Source: Lasiosphaeria ovina (lineage: Eukaryota; Ascomycota; Sordariomycetes; Sordariales; Lasiosphaeriaceae). Taken from it: DNA of 64,000 bases. Positions 44,950 to 54,832 of this stretch are shown here, piece after piece. The notes below the pieces were generated by a model, which was given only the letters and a program-made list of their open reading frames with translations, was not told the DNA's origin and ran no database searches. A program made the translations under genes and the position numbers. The stretch lies in assembly GCA_033439765.1 (NCBI GenBank), contig JAULSN010000007.1, positions 682,001 to 746,000 on the forward strand, written 5' to 3'. Position 1 is the stretch's first letter, and the number at the start of each line of letters is the position of its first letter.

Positions 44950-45760
44950 CGATGAGATACTACAATGTCGACGGGTAGCTAGGCCTGGGGCGACGTGGCC
45001 CACACGGCCGTGTTTCACCATGTTTTGCGCGCGCCGTCCGGGGTGATGATGGCGTGTGATGCGTTGGCCACGTTCTGCTGCGCCACGATTGCCCCCGATA
45101 CGAGCTGTACTCGTATTTCGGCAAACACTGCCGGTACGGCTGCCCAGGCAGCTGCGTGGCGCGTAATTGGTCCGTAAGGACGATGTTGCCGCAAGTGCCG
45201 TCTGCACGAAGTAGCCGTGTGCCTGCGTGTCGGGCCGCGTACCGACACGTTCTGGGAACAGCGAGATGGCGTGTGGTTGAGCGCGCCCCGCCCAGGTAGA
45301 TGAGCTCAGCGCTCCACAAGTCGCCCGGCTCGAAAGCGACCAGATCGAACCGCGAAACTGGCTTGCATCTGTCCCGCAGCGCCCAGTACAAATCGAAAAT
45401 GCTGGTTGGCGACGTCTCGATAATCTTTCCCGACGCCGCACCACCTCGTAACGCCGCACGTTATCGCACACCAGCCCGCGCATGCCCGAGAAGAACGAGA
45501 TCCCCCCGCCCAGCGCTAGGCCGCCGATGCCTACGTTTCGGGTCGCGCCCGGCGACAACGGCGAACCTGAAAGGATCTAGTGCTTCTGAGACCTTGATCC
45601 ACCGGTTGCGATGGACACGGTTTTGCGGTCGGCGGCGACGGTGATTTGATCGAGCTGGAACAGGTCAATGGTTACGCTGTTACGATCCTGACTCAGGTGT
45701 GCAGGAGGCTCCAGAAAGCCGACTGTGATTGGTTGGTGCAAGCAGGAGGGGCTGAGTGTT
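44950..45760 (-). pseudogene. FAD-linked (BBE/PCMH-type) oxidoreductase relic
   Basis: Minus-strand pieces in order: NSVTIDLFQLDQITVAADRK (about 45690), RWIKVSEALDPF one frame away (about 45595), NVGIGGLALGGGISFFSGMR then GLVCDNVRRYEVV (about 45530-45440), and YWALRDRCKPVSRFDLVAFE then PGDLWSAELIYLGG (about 45390-45290). These are the FAD-binding PCMH motifs of berberine-bridge-like oxidases. Frame changes separate all pieces, and the N- and C-terminal ends are missing. It lies directly beside the RIP-affected island. Confidence 0.75.
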
Positions 45761-45811
45761 ACGAATCCCTGAAGAGATGCACGATAGTGGGGCACACCCT
45801 GTTTGGTGTCG

Positions 45812-45926
45812 ACCAATCAGGAGTGTCCCAGCATCCCGAGTGTTTTCTTCGGGATCCCGGGATAGGGAGCGAGTGGCCGAAGCCCGGCTTCAGGCCCTCG
45901 GGACCATGGGACACCATTGATTGGTT
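45812..45926. repeat. imperfect 29-bp inverted repeat (hairpin)
   Basis: Arms 45812-45840 and 45898-45926 pair at 23 of 29 positions, including ACCAATCA, GTGTCCCA and TCCCGAG. It lies at the edge of the transposon island; it may be the end of a repeat. Confidence 0.6.
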
Positions 45927-46176
45927 CCCCTAGATAGATATATACGATGACCGTAGCCACGGTCTTAGATAGAGCTTACTTGGTTCCTCAAGTAAGCAAT
46001 ACATATTCACTATACTCATACACTTTGAGTGGCAAACCCAGTTTGACTATATTACCCGTATAATAAGAGCTTACCCTTTGTTCATTCTTCATAACTACTT
46101 ACCCAGCAGACCCATAGTGCTACTGTACGATACGAACCTTAACGTATATAGTCGAGCGGTTTGTAATAATAAATAT
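45915..46176 (+). repeat. left copy of a ~260-bp inverted repeat pair
   Basis: The reverse complement of this segment recurs at about 54556-54832 with many C/T and G/A differences. Shared landmarks: AGTTCCCYTAGATAGATATATACGA-type end, ACCGTRGCYACGGT, TAAGCAATACATATTCACTA-like middle and GTCGAGCGGTTT at the inner end. This left copy keeps more CpA/TpG, so it is the less mutated copy. Confidence 0.8.
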
Positions 46177-46339
46177 TTATAATTATTAATTAATTTATTA
46201 ATAAAGGTTTTCGACTTACTTTATAATTTATTTATATTTAGAAGATAATAATTTCTAATAAATTCTTAAGAGTTTTAATAGTTTATTTATAAAATTAAAG
46301 ATAAATTAAAGTCCTTAATTATTAATTACCTTAAAGGGT
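46177..46339 (-). mobile_element. RIP-mutated Gypsy integrase fragment (part 1)
   Basis: Aligns by eye, base for base, with about 59953-60120 of the Gypsy element further right (integrase region on the minus strand), with most C and G positions turned to T and A. It resumes after the Copia element and after the DNA transposon (54155-54262), so all three pieces were once continuous. Confidence 0.75.
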
Positions 46340-46344
46340 AATTT

Positions 46345-46643
46345 TGTTGGAATGACAAGGTCATTCATAATAGTCACTATAGTAACCGTTGCGAAAGGTA
46401 GGGGTGGTGATGTGGTTATATTCTGCTCTGTTCTATTCACTAGGGTTACAGGGTGCTTGGTGTTTTTGGGGGAGTGGGCTGTCCATAGGGTGGATGGTCC
46501 GTACACACTAAGGTCATATGCTAGGGCAGGTGACCCGTATGTCCGGGCCAGGCCCACTATTCTTCCTAACTGACCAATCAGGGCTATGCGGCCCGCCGAG
46601 CCGCCTTAGCCTCCGTAACTCTGATTGATCGGTTATTCCTATA
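46345..46643 (-). repeat. Copia 3' LTR (299 bp)
   Basis: Same length as the other two copies but the least mutated: it keeps many CA/TG dinucleotides that are TA in the 51982-52280 copy. Confidence 0.92.
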
Positions 46644-49600
46644 CTGGTAGTCTTTTCTTCCTCTATAAGATCCTACTCGCTATAGTCCTTCTTATTCCGC
46701 TTTACGGAAGCCTGAATCCTGACCGTTAACGTATTATTGTTAATAAGGGCCTATAGGGCCATATTAGGTGATGACTTCGTTATCGTATCGGCCGGGTTGT
46801 CGTTTCCGTTAATCCATCGGACTTCGAAGATCTCCTGCTTCTCGTATAACTACCTTATGCTCATAATATCGATTATAAGCCGCTTTTCCTTCGTTGTGCC
46901 TAGTTTGACTAAGTATTCGTAGAGCGAGAAAGAGTCGGTATATACGATTATCGGGATATTCGGGATACCTAGCTTGGCCAGGATTATATTGATCGTTACG
47001 TTAAAACAAATACCTATATTAACGCCGTTAGCTATAGCGTAGATCTCTAAGGCTAGGATGTTTCGTATAATCCGCTTGTATTTGGTAGATGACTAGTAGA
47101 TTAGGTTCCCTATTATAATGAAGCTTCCTTTATCTATCTCTTCGTTCGCTAGGAAGATCACGTATCCGATTTATGAGCTTAAGTCCTTATTATTAGCGAA
47201 TAACGCGTCTACGTAGATAAACAGCCTAGCCGTAGGTAGGTCGAGGGGGATATAGTTAATACCTCGGTTAACGTGCTCTATCTACTATTTAATACGCTTA
47301 TTCATCCTGGCGATATCTTCTTTTATTAGTTCTTTGTGCTATGCTATAGCCGATAGGTCGAACGCGGCTTTAGGCTGATAGGTCGAAGCGATATAGGTAC
47401 CGCGTGCCCGCTATTCGACGTATTCCTAAGCGTTGGTCGCGATTATGAGCTTCTCGCCCTGCTTCTTCTACTTTAGGGCTAGTATACCGTCCTCTTGGAA
47501 GGTTAAGATATATCCGTTGAATACGAGCGGGTTAGCCGGGGTTAATTTCTATTTCGGTTTGGCTATGAACTTGGTTTCCTTAATCATTTACTCCTCTAGG
47601 GCTTTAAACCCTGTATTAGTAAGGCCGATCGTATCGTTAGTCTATATACCGACGACTATAAAGTACTCTAAGTCGTTCGACGTAATTAATAGGTATGGAT
47701 CGTAGGTCGATATAGTTATATTTAGCCGGTCCTGGTAATACTTAAAGTAGGTTGCTTACTAGTATGTACCTACCTCGGCTATACCGTATAACGGCTTAAC
47801 GACTTCTATTATTATCCCTTTCGGGTAGTTATGACGGATTTGCTTAGGTAGGTAGGCTATAATCGTTCGCTAAAGCGTTATTATAGATTATATATATACC
47901 TACGTAATATCCCGAATCTATAGTATCATTCCCTAGCGGATGAGCGAGGGTACTAGGGCTATTAGGGTCCGTTGGCTCGCTCGTTAGATCGTAGGGCTCT
48001 ACGTTAGTACTAGTTCTTTACCCTAATCGCTATGGCCTTGGATTATAAGCCGGGACTTCTCGTACGGAGAGTCCGTTTCCTTACCCTTAACCTCGCGGAC
48101 CATACGCGATTTGAAGATACGGATATTTCTGTACCTCTCCGGGTCGTACTTCTGGAATATAAAGACTCCTCGGCTAATAAGGGCATCGATTTCCTCTTAA
48201 TCGGAGCGGGAGAAAGGCTCGCTATCCGTTAGAATCTTCCCTTCCTAGCGAAGCCGTATCGCTAGGTTATAGTCCTCTACTTCCTTTACCGTTAGATAGG
48301 CTATTATAAGGGTCGCACCCTTAGTCATCGCCGTATCTATAGTAGGGCTCGGCTTCGGCTTATTCTTTAATCCGGGCGGCCGTCCTCGCCGTCTTAATAC
48401 TCGGGGTTCTTCCTATAGAGGGGTCCACTCGTCGTCCTTATCGGCCTCGTTATAAGGGAGCTTTCCACTCTCTCCAAGAGCCGGGGTAGCCGTTGAATCG
48501 TCACGGTAGTATGGCTTGACTACTACGATACGAAAGTTCGTAGGCTTACCGTTAACTTCAACCGTATAGGTCTTTCCGTTACGTACGAGTAGTATATATA
48601 GGCCGGTCTACTTCTCGCCTTCTCGCTATACCTTTACCTCGCTTTAGAGAGGAAGGTTAAGGGTATTAAGGTTATTCGGGCCGTTACGTATACCTAGGGC
48701 ATTAGAAACCTATCTCTTTGCCTTAAGGGTATATATCTCTATTATCGCTTTCCGTACTACTCTCGCGCGGGCTTCAATAGAGGGAGATTAAGGCGATAAT
48801 ACGGTTATCCTAGGATACGTTCCGAATATAAGGAGGGTAGGGACTAGGCCGTCGGGTCCTATAGTATCGTTAACTACCTTAATAGCTATTTGAAGGGCTT
48901 AATCTACCGTTACGTTAAGGCCGTATAGGTCTGCCGTAATGACTTTATAAGCTCGGCGGAGCGGTCCGTAATACCGTTCTAGCTTACCGATCGAGTTGTA
49001 GGCTTCTACTAGGACTTCTATAATCTCGATCGATAGGTTACGGGCGTTATTGACGAATTCTTCTACCGTGAAGTTGGTTCCTATATTAGTAACGATAATA
49101 TTAGGTAGTCTAACGTAGGTATCGATCTATATCGTTCGGATTATATTCTAGGTTGCCTTTACCGTTATATTCTAGAGGAATCGTACGGCCTAGAAAGAGG
49201 TCGCCTTATCGATAGTATAGATAACTAGTTTTCTATCGAGATATATAATATCTACTAGCATACGGTAGTTAAAGTCGATATCGTTATAGAGGGTAAATCT
49301 AAATCTACTAGGATTACTACTATATAACTAGTATTAATAGTAAAACTTATTAATCTTCTCGATAACTTCGTACTCTAGATCATTATAGCCTACTCGTATA
49401 AGTACCTTATATAGGCGTTCTACCGCCGGGTAACCGAATCGTCGGTATAGTTAGCGTAGCTCTATTTCCGTAAGGTAAGACTATACGATAGTACTCTCGG
49501 GATCGTTTAGTAGGAGCTAGGGATAGCCCTATTTCCGTACGATCGGGTAGCCCTTTCCTTAATAAACTAGGAGATTAAGGATATTATTAAGGTATACGCC

Positions 49601-51981
49601 GTATTTATCCATATTAGAGAGATATAATAGAAACGGGGTATTTGCCGGGACGACTTAGAAGTCGATCAAGCCGAACGGGGTCTCTACGGATACCGTTCCG
49701 AGAGATATACTCTCTAGGTTATTACCGAAGCGTACGCGGTGCTTTCCGGCCGTTAATATATCGATCTTAGTACCCGGGATCTCCTTCTATAGTACCTTAA
49801 CTTAGTTCTTACCGGCTATTAATATACCGGCTACGCCTATATCGGGTATAATGCCTTGGAAGATCTCTAAGTTATAGCGGCTTTTGAAGTAAAAGAGTAA
49901 TACGGGCTCTTCCGGAGGTTATATAAACGGGTTGGCTTCTATTATCGCGTATATCGTCGCCTGGTTATTTAGGAGGTTGGCCATCTTAATACCGTTAACT
50001 ATACCGTACTCTATAAAGAAGCTCTTAAACTATAGTTTGGATATTTGGGGTTCCTCCGCGGTGGCCTATATATCGAAGTCAGTCTCGAAGTCGCCGGGGT
50101 CTATACCTTCGTAATCGAATAGGAATAATATAAAATCATCCTCTTCTTTATCGTTCGCCTATATATATCGTCGCTACTGGTTATGCCTTAATCGGCGTTT
50201 AGAAATCGGGTGCTTTTTCGACTAATAGCCCTATTTTCCGTATACGAAGTACTTCTTATTACTATTATTAAATGGTCTACGGGGGCCGTTATTACGTAGT
50301 CCATTATATGATCCACCGCTCCGAGAGCTCGTTCGGGAGCCTCCTCTACTAGACCGTCCGCCTTTATATCGTCGATTAACCTAGTATTAACCTAAGTCTT
50401 CCTCGTTAACGTTATACTACTATAGGGTAGTCTTCTTAAAGCGTATATATATACCTATAGCGTTCCTCAAATCGGAGATAACGCTCTCGAAGGTGGAAGC
50501 TGGTTTTATCGATACTAGCTTATATACTTTAATACCCTGATATACGTTGAGTAGCTATTCGGCCAGATCTTTATCTATTCGGTATATACCTACGGGCGTT
50601 CTGCCTACGAGCCCTTTAAAGATCTTCTATAGCTTATTAACGAGGATATCGAAGCACTATAATAGATCCTTATCGGGGTTCTCTTTAATAATACGAATAA
50701 AGGTCGTAGATCGCTACTCTTGGAGGTATATCTAACGATCCTCTATAGAGTAGAAGAATGCTCTAGTTTAGTTAATTATCTCGTTAAAAGTAAGGTTCTC
50801 CTATATTAACCGGTCGAAATAGAACTATTTAGCTCTATCCTTGAGTATAACTAAGTATACCTTATAGTATAGCTATTAAGGGATACCGATGATCTAATAG
50901 TACGCTCCGAAGATCTTAACTTTCGAGTCCAAAATATCGTAGTGTTCGCCTCCAAACTTATCTTCGTCGGTATATATCTTTATAAGGTCTATTAGTATTC
51001 GCGATAGCGGTAGTAGTGCCGCGTTACTCAGGTATGGAGGTATATTAGCTATATCGAGTGGAGGTATATCGGGGTTATCTTTATTAATCGAATTCAGCTT
51101 ATTAGTTCCTGCTAGTACGGGGGCCGGGGTTATTAAGCTTAACTGGGCCCTGGGGGTGCCCTTTAACGGTACCGAGGTTCTTACGGGGTTTGCTAATAAT
51201 CCGGAAAAGTACGGGTTCTATTTTGACTAGAACTTCATTCCTCTCTCCTCGCTATATAGTTCAACCTCCTCTTCTGGCTACTCGGGGGCCTTCTTACCCT
51301 AGGCTAGTATAAAGAGCTGCTATAATATAATGCCTTCGTTATTAATATAGATATTATGATCTTTAAGGAAGTATTTAAGGTTGGTACGGAGGGTCTTATC
51401 GAGGGTTTTGAAGTGGGCTTCGGTCTAGTCGATGAAGTCGGTCCGGAAGGCTACGAATAAGGTTTGGTCTCGTAGTTCCTGGTTATCGTAGATCTCGATA
51501 TAGTCGATCAGGTAGGTGTTGAGCCTCTTTGGCGTAGCCTGTTATTCATCTATAGGGTCGAAGTCCTTTCCTTCCTAGGTCGGGTCGGTAATACTAATGA
51601 CGCGGGCGCTAGTACGTAGGCTCGTTATCGTACTTGTCTTTGTCGAGGGATATAGATAGCTGAGTAGGGTTAAGCCTTTCTTTCTAGCTGATCGGATCCT
51701 TCGCGAGGGGTTGGTTACGTAATGGACGTAGATAGCTAAGTAGGGCGTAAGGCCTTTCTTTCGACTACCCTTAAGGTCTTCGTCTCGGTTGTCCCGTACG
51801 TTAAAGAGTCTCTCTCGCGCTCGTAGTCCTACGTTCAATTGAGCTTTCTACGTATTTAGTGCTCTCTCGAATATAGTCCTTCGTACCGCTTCCTATCCAG
51901 CGATCGTGGGGACTATAATTACTACCGCTATCGGACTCCTTGCTATTCTACGGTTAACCTGGTCGGTTAACCACTAATTAG

Positions 51982-52280
51982 TATTAGAATAATAAGGTTA
52001 TTCATAATAGTTACTATAGTAACCGTTGCGAAAGGTAGGGGTAGTAATATGGTTATATTCTACTCTGTTCTATTCATTAGGGTTATAGGGTGCTTAGTAT
52101 TTTTGGGGGAGTGGGCTATCTATAGGGTGGATGGTCCGTGCATACTAAGGTCACGTGCTAGGGTAGGTGACCCGTATGTCCGGGCCAGGCCCACTATTCT
52201 TCCTGACTGACTAATTAGGGCTATGCGGCCCGCCGAGCCGCCTCAGCCTCCGTAACTCTAATTGATCGGTTATTCTTATA
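51982..52280 (-). repeat. Copia 5' LTR (299 bp)
   Basis: Partner of 46345-46643. It carries more C-to-T and G-to-A changes; a TTAGTGGTTAACC-like primer-binding region lies on its inner (left) side. Confidence 0.92.
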
Positions 52281-52292
52281 AATTTAAATATA

Positions 52293-52339
52293 ACGTGTGT
52301 GATAAGCGAGCGCCGCAGACAAGCGAGCGCCGCACTTTT
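52293..52339 (+). repeat. pogo-like left terminal inverted repeat
   Basis: Begins ACGTGTGTGATAAGCGAGCG; contains the 14-bp motif twice. Confidence 0.92.
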
Positions 52340-52381
52340 CACCACCCTACCACATCTATCCTTAATTACATAACCACAACA

Positions 52382-54072
52382 CTAGGAAATAACAATAACT
52401 GAATCAGAAACAGATGAATCAGACGATTCTGCAGCCTCCTTGCACGTGCGTGCATTATGGCCAGGCTTACCACAGACACCACAACACCGAATCTTCGTAC
52501 GAGACCCCCCTGTACCACCACCATTTTGTCGTATTTCCTAGGCTAACTGCTCACCCATAGCCTTCTGATCCAGTAGATCCTGTGCCTCTTGTACAGTAAG
52601 TGACCCTCCAAGCCGTACACGTGTTTTTTTTGGCTCTCCGTCGCTTACTAAGCCCCTCATTGGCCTTTCGTAGTACTGAGACCTCCGAACGTAGAAGAGC
52701 CACCTCGTACATTATAGCCATTATACCTTTGGCTAATCGATCCATAGTAATCAGTATCGGGGTTGGAGAGCTGCCCTAATAGTTGGAAATTCGAGTTTTG
52801 ATAAATACTGATTATGAGGTGGCCTCTCGAGGGTTGTGTGGCGTTTGGGAGGCCCAAGGTAGTGCTATGGTTAGGCTTGAGGCTGGGGGTGTTAGGGTCC
52901 GAATACGCATATCCAGCTTAGATATTACCCTCTCTAGGTCGTACGGCATAAGGCCAGCTCCGGTAAAACCCCCCTGGATATTCTTTTCTATGATCGAAGT
53001 AAAAAACGCCTGTCTAAATGTATAAAGAAACTCCAACTTGCTGATATGTGTGATGTTCATCCGTATAAACTGCTCAATTTGGCGGTTATACGCCTTCTTC
53101 AAAGGCCCAAAATAACCAATATCTAAAGGCTGGAGTATATATGAAGAGTGTGGAGGTATATAAAGTATAATAATGTTATGCTCTTTATAATAGTTGTTGA
53201 ATTCTTTAGAGTGGTGGCTTTCATGGCCATTAAGGATTAATAACCGGTATATACCCTTTATACGAGATGCTATATGGAAATCGAAGTGACGAATCTAATC
53301 TATGCCTTTCTTATTCGTAGTCTAGCCATTATCGGTTGTTACGATACGCCAGTCGGCCGGGAGGTTACATTCTTCATACCAGTTAGTAAGGTGATATTAC
53401 CTAGCTAAGATGATAAATGGTGGGATGGCCCAGCCTAGAGTATTTACTCCTTGGATAACTATAGCCTACTCTCGATTACTAGGCTGGGCCTATTTAGCCC
53501 TACTACGCCCCTCTGAGGTAGTAACTACTATAGTGGCGATAATAATGCCCATTATAAAGCCGGTCTCGTCGAAATTATAAATATCGTCGTTAAGGATACC
53601 GTATTTGACCTTAATATTATACATAAGGGCAAACTACTCGCGAATAATCGTTAGATCTTCGTATTTAGCCCTCTGGTAGTCGTATTTACGCGTAAAACGC
53701 GTCCGAAGTTCTGGCTGGCGCTTGACGAAGTTATGAGCCCATCGTACGCCGATAGGGGGCGCGTCGCGTTCGCGTAGTAATCGGTTGGCCATATCTTCCA
53801 CGTATAAAAGCCGGGGATGAAATGCGCGTACATATAGCTTAGTAATGTATTGAATAATCGTTTTCTCTTCCAAATCCGTAAGCTTGCGTGAGTTGGCTGG
53901 AATATCGCATCGTGCAGGTGTGCCGGCAAGTCGACGGCGAATAGTTCTATTATTAACCTCGTAGATTTTCGCTACGGTTCGTTTGCTTAGCTTTTTGTTG
54001 TTTTTAATAGCTTCGGCGGCCAGAATTACTCTGGCTTCTTTGGAGATGGAAGCTATGGTTTTTGGTTGAGAA
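52382..54072 (-). pseudogene. pogo/Fot1-type transposase (CENP-B HTH, DDE_1, zinc knuckle), inactivated
   Basis: Read right to left in one main frame: N-terminal helix-turn-helix (IASISKEARVILAAEAIKNN, KLSKRTVAKIYEVNNRTIRR), CENP-B-type domain (GVRWAHNFVKRQPELRTRFT), then the DDE_1 core with YNFDETGFIMG, LLILNGHESHHSKEF and ILQPLDIGYFGPLKKAY. A heptad-rich stretch (MAIMYEVALLRSEVSVLRKA) follows, then a C-terminal CCHC knuckle (CGVCGKPGHNARTC). The middle catalytic Asp of the usual L-D-G-H motif is Asn here (codon 53229-53231, a G-to-A change). Several TAG/TAA stops replace Gln or Trp, no ATG is evident at the front, and a one-base shift lies in an 8-base A/T run at about 52623-52630 before the knuckle. 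Clearly dead, but far better preserved than the surrounding elements. Confidence 0.88.
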
Positions 54073-54107
54073 ATGGAGTGTTGAAGCTGGGGGGTCGCGA
54101 CGCGTCA

Positions 54108-54154
54108 AAAAGTGCGGCGCTCGCTTATCTGCGGCGCTCGCTTATCACGCACGT
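54108..54154 (-). repeat. pogo-like right terminal inverted repeat
   Basis: Reverse complement begins ACGTGCGTGATAAGCGAGCG; two T/C differences from the left end. Confidence 0.92.
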
Positions 54155-54262
54155 TATAATATAATTCTTTATAATATATTTAAGCTATATTAATTATTAT
54201 AATAATAATATAATATAATATATATTAAGAAACGTTATTTAAATAATTAATAATTATAAACT
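54155..54262 (-). mobile_element. RIP-mutated Gypsy integrase fragment (part 3)
   Basis: Continues the 46177-46339 fragment after removal of Copia and pogo: aligned with about 60130-60242, sharing TATATATTAAGAR, TTAATTAATAATTATAAA-type landmarks. Seven bases (52286-52292) form the middle piece. Confidence 0.7.
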
Positions 54263-54264
54263 TA

Positions 54265-54555
54265 ACGTACGTAATAAGTAAGCGGATTAATTTCTACTAC
54301 CCTATTATAACTATCCTTAATTATATAATTATAATATTAAGAAATAATAATAATAGAATTAGAAATAAATAAATTAAACGATTCTATAGCCTCCTTATAC
54401 GTACGTATATTATAGCTAGGCTTACCGTATACGCCACAGTACCGAATCTTCGTACGAGACCCCTCTATACTACTATTATTTTATTATATTTCCTAGACTA
54501 CCTACTCGCTTATAGCCTTCTAGTCTAGTAGATACTATACCTCTTATATAATAAG
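54265..54555 (-). mobile_element. Second, truncated and heavily RIP-mutated pogo copy
   Basis: Begins ACGTACGTAATAAGTAAGCG after TA, a mutated terminal repeat, and matches 52340-52610 of the better copy with nearly every CA/TG changed to TA. It has lost the rest of the element. Confidence 0.8.
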
Positions 54556-54832
54556 TAATATTATAAACCGCTCGACTATATAGGTTAAGGTTCGTATCGT
54601 ACATAGGCACTATAGGTCTAAAGGGTAGGTAGTTATAAAGAATGAATAAAGGGCAAGCTTCTATTATACGGGTAATATAATTAAACTAGGTTTATTACTT
54701 AAAGTATATAAGTATAGAGAATATATATTACTTACTTAAGGAACTAAGTAAGCTCTATCTAAGACCGTAGCTACGGTCGTCGTATATATCTATCTAAGGG
54801 AACTAATTAATAAGGGAGCGTCTACTCGGACC
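54556..54832 (-). repeat. right copy of the ~260-bp inverted repeat pair
   Basis: Inverted, more RIP-mutated partner of 45915-46176. Confidence 0.8.

Larger units (their letters stand above)
46340..52285 (-). mobile_element. Complete Copia LTR retrotransposon, RIP-degenerate, with target duplication
   Basis: Two 299-bp direct repeats (46345-46643 and 51982-52280) flank 5.3 kb and are bordered by AATTT on both sides (46340-46344, 52281-52285), a 5-bp target duplication. LTR ends are TGTTGGAAT and its near-inverse. Coding order is on the minus strand, right to left: gag (about 51560-50750), zinc-knuckle remnant (about 50240), integrase with LERYYGPLRRAYKVI (about 48960), reverse transcriptase (about 48100-47200) and RNase H with IVYTDSFSLYEYLVKLGTT, EKRLIIDIMSIR (about 46930-46840). 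Stops interrupt every domain, mostly where Gln or Trp codons are expected. CpA and TpG are scarce and TpA abundant, as in RIP. No intact protein. Confidence 0.92.
52293..54154 (-). mobile_element. pogo/Fot1-like (Tc1-mariner) DNA transposon, 1862 bp
   Basis: Terminal inverted repeats of 47 bp match with two transitions (52293-52339 and 54108-54154) and are flanked by TA at 52291-52292 and 54155-54156, the target duplication of the superfamily. Each repeat holds two direct copies of AAGCGAGCGCCGCA at 17-bp spacing. It carries one transposase gene on the minus strand. It inserted into the Gypsy integrase fragment a few bases from the Copia element. Confidence 0.93.

Noticed and set aside
45580..46000. 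Plus-strand frame 45646-45933
   Set aside because: The minus strand carries FAD-oxidase motifs here, and the plus frame has no family.
46737..50735. Short plus-strand frames inside the Copia element
   Set aside because: The element codes on the minus strand; these frames are shadows in RIP-mutated DNA.
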